Positions 6,304 to 7,959 of a stretch of 7,959 nt of DNA are shown piece by piece. Every line of letters starts with the position of its first letter. The first letter of the stretch is position 1. The position numbers and the translations under genes are program-made. Location: positions 1 through 7,959 of the forward strand of contig JAKAXS010000111.1 of assembly GCA_021816505.1 (NCBI GenBank). The letters are read 5' to 3'. The DNA is from Pseudomonadota bacterium (GTDB lineage Bacteria > Pseudomonadota > Alphaproteobacteria > Rhizobiales > Hyphomicrobiaceae). Under the pieces are notes generated by a model. That model did no database searches, was not told where the DNA came from, and worked only from the letters and a program-made list of their open reading frames with translations.

Positions 6304-7042
6304 ATGGCGATTCCTGCGGCCCCCGCGGCCGAACCATCCTGCTGGATCTGCAAGAAAGACAAGGCAGACTCTGGGGAGCACAAAAAAAAAACGCAGCGAC
6401 CTTGCTGCGGTCCTGGGCGAAGCGTCACAAGCGCGGCCGCTTTACTTCCATGACATCGAGCGGCGAAACAAGCTCGTCAAAAGCCTTGATGCGAAAATCC
6501 TGAAGGCACCCATTCGGATCTGCCATGCGTGCAATACGGCGCGCACACAGCCGCACGATCGGGCGTGGGAGCGAATGTCAGAGCAGTTGCGCAGGCGGAA
6601 GCTCGCCGTTGGCCAATGGGTGCGCAATGAGAGCATCTTTCCCTATGACACTCACCGCAAGGTGATCAACGTTCAGCTGTTCTTCTTAAAGCTGTACGGC
6701 TGCATGCTCGAGGAAGCCAAGGCAGGTGGCTACGAGGTGCCGATCGATACCGCGCCGTTTTCGGCCGCGATCATGACGGGTAAACCGCACAAGGAGGTGC
6801 ACCTTCAATTCGGCTTGGGCGACGGTATAATCGGCCGCTCAAACCTTTACTGCTGGAAAACCGACAACGACAGCGTAATTGGAGGCTGGATCTATCAACT
6901 GGATCGGATTGCTGTTGCAGTTCTGTACGCACAGGAGGGTAGATGGGAACGGCGCGCGGACATTTGGCATCCGGCCTCACAAACGAGCTCAAAGCGTGTG
7001 ATGATGGCGGACTTCACCGGCAAAGCAGATGCGCGCCCGTAA
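6304..7042 (+). pseudogene. HNH/treble-clef-like zinc protein, frameshifted at A10
   Basis: From ATG 6304, frame one reads through CWICKKDKADSGEHKKK and then hits an A10 tract (6382-6391). Removing one A lets the reading continue as RSDLAAVLGEASQARPLYFH and on to TAA 7040-7042, giving about 245 aa. The joined protein has C13-x2-C16, a GEH motif (His26), C73-x2-C76 and CNTARTQPHD (76-85). This layout resembles HNH-type treble-clef zinc folds ('C..C...EH..K...C..CN..R...D'). The second half, about 110-245, has no motif I can name. Without the correction, frame one stops at a TGA about 17 codons later. An internal ATG at 6575 could yield a 155-aa C-terminal part lacking the zinc motifs. The gene sits 20 bp after the RES gene and probably shares its transcript. 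Nuclease activity is inference. The frame break may be a real mutation, slippage or a sequencing error. Confidence 0.7.
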
Positions 7043-7178
7043 CTGTGGAAGCTGGAGCGAATTTGCCAACCCTCGAATGCAGCGGTCAGCGCTGTTGATG
7101 AGGCATCGTGTCGGGGCGCGCCTGCAGCGCTAGAAGGGGTCATCGTCGCCGTCACAGTTTGACGGAGAGTGGCCAGCA
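7043..7178. other. Convergent intergenic spacer, no clear terminator
   Basis: The spacer lies between the stops of two convergent genes, where a bidirectional terminator is expected. The only hairpin I see is CAGCG (7080-7084) with CGCTG (7090-7094) around a 5-nt loop, and it is not followed by a T-run on either strand. I would not call it a terminator. Part of the spacer (7130-7178) is open in another frame of the leftward gene and reads as an acidic tail ending DDDPF. Confidence 0.4.
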
Positions 7179-7943
7179 TCATCTGCGGCCCTTGAAAAGC
7201 GGGAGGCCCGTGGTGGCTTCATCGGTGCCGTAGTTGCGTAAGGCCGAACGCAAGGCGCGCTGTAGATCGTTCTCGAAATCGAGGCGGACAGTTTCCATCG
7301 GATTACGACACCACACAGGAGGCACCGCGCGTTTACGCGCCTGCTCAACAAGCTTTCCAACGCCACTGGAAACGTAATCGAAGAACATTGCCGCTGCCTG
7401 CTTACGCAGCTTGAACCTGCGGGTTCGCTCATGTTCGTTGTAGATCTGCTTCACGAGGTCCTTGATCTGCTGCCAGACAACGTCATCCGAGATGAAGGTG
7501 TCGTACATAGTGTTTTCCAGAAACACAAACCGGCCGATCAGTTCGCGCACGACGTAACCCGCGAGGCGACTCGGCAGCAATACGCTTTCGCGTGAGTAAT
7601 CCTGATGAGACCGTGAAAATATGTAGCGCTGGTCAATCAGCTTCCGCAGCACGGCTTCGGTTGTACTTTCGCTGACGCCCAGTTTTTCCAACGTTGAGAT
7701 GATGTCAAACGCCTCGATCCCGTCGAACCCGCGCTCGGTGGCCAAGTTGACGAGGACGTGGAGGATGTAGAGGCGCAAGAATTGCGCCTGACTACGTCCC
7801 AACTTAGCATCAAACGGATTGCCGATTGTCGAAAGCTCATCGTGATACATCGATTGGTTGCCGAACATGATGGCACGCAAAGCTTCATGTTGCGGTAAAT
7901 TGTATCGCCCCGGTGTGTTATATATTTTAGCTGCTCTTTTCGA
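7179..7943 (-). CDS. C-terminal part of a large winged-helix NTPase-like protein
   Basis: The open frame between TAG 7944-7946 and TGA 7179-7181 encodes 254 residues that look like the end of a much larger protein. It opens with IYNTPGRYNLPQHEALRAIM and continues to IGNPFDAKLGRSQAQFLRLY. These recall the region after the P-loop module in AAA/STAND-type ATPases found in defence islands, where '..Y.lP.HE.lrai..G' and 'N.Fd' precede a 'lRlyiL..L' helix. A probable winged helix follows at about residues 78-112 (AFDIISTLEKLGV to LIDQRYIFSRS), then LPSRLAGYVVREL and FLENTMYDTFISDD. No Walker motifs are in the window. The first usable starts, TTG 7880 or ATG 7868, come after sequence that already matches the family pattern and lack a good ribosome binding site. 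I therefore read this as a broken or truncated 3' part rather than a complete small gene. The family recall is by eye; the exact family is uncertain. Confidence 0.6.
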   Translation of the reverse strand, partial: SKRAAKIYNTPGRYNLPQHEALRAIMFGNQSMYHDELSTIGNPFDAKLGRSQAQFLRLYILHVLVNLATERGFDGIEAFDIISTLEKLGVSESTTEAVLRKLIDQRYIFSRSHQDYSRESVLLPSRLAGYVVRELIGRFVFLENTMYDTFISDDVVWQQIKDLVKQIYNEHERTRRFKLRKQAAAMFFDYVSSGVGKLVEQARKRAVPPVWCRNPMETVRLDFENDLQRALRSALRNYGTDEATTGLPLFKGRR

Positions 7944-7959
7944 CTATGAGTAGCGATAC

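Noticed and set aside
7080..7094. CAGCG/CGCTG hairpin as a bidirectional terminator
   Set aside because: The stem is only 5 bp and has no T-tract on either side.

Overview
The window looks like a piece of a decaying accessory (genomic-island) region from a GC-rich alphaproteobacterium, probably of the Rhizobiales type. That placement is an inference. It rests on the GC-rich codon use, the remnant of a SoxC-type sulfite dehydrogenase gene, an 'AANDN' N-terminus and a protein resembling the DUF6499 regulator-like family. No rRNA, tRNA, CRISPR array or recognisable transposase is present.

Left part (1-1405, minus strand): an unrecognised 150-aa protein (7-459, strong ribosome binding site) lies downstream of a 276-aa protein (575-1405) whose middle and end resemble DUF6499-type regulator-like proteins of integrative elements.

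Gene graveyard (1406-2249): I read three remnants packed together. They are the 3' end of an aldo/keto reductase-like gene (1494-1601, minus), the first 116 codons of a soxC-like gene with an intact Tat signal (1602-1952, minus), and a frameshifted 3' end of a phosphoribosyltransferase-like gene (about 1984-2249, plus). The soxC and reductase fragments meet at a TGA at 1602-1604, which looks like a deletion or recombination scar.

Middle (2246-4513, minus): one large intact gene for a 755-aa protein with a PD-(D/E)XK-like nuclease signature (Asp407...Glu420-x-Lys422). A 311-bp divergent intergenic region with overlapping small inverted repeats separates it from the plus-strand genes.

Right part (4825-7042, plus): a two-gene cassette. 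The first gene is a zinc-ribbon plus HEPN-associated N-terminal region fused to a RES (NAD+-targeting toxin fold) domain. The second, 20 bp later, is an HNH/treble-clef-like protein. Both are frameshifted as given: the RES gene by a net loss of 2 nt near 5596, between its catalytic Tyr and Glu, and the HNH-like gene by one extra A in an A10 tract (6382-6391). Converging on them from the right edge is the C-terminal 254 residues of a large winged-helix-containing NTPase-like protein, with an in-frame TAG near the window edge.

Taken together, the nuclease-like protein, RES effector, HNH-like protein, PRT-like protein and NTPase C-terminus are the kinds of genes that gather in defence or toxin islands. 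Most are broken here, so the region is either an eroding island or contains sequencing errors. The functional reading as a defence island is inference; the fragments and frame breaks are read directly from the sequence.
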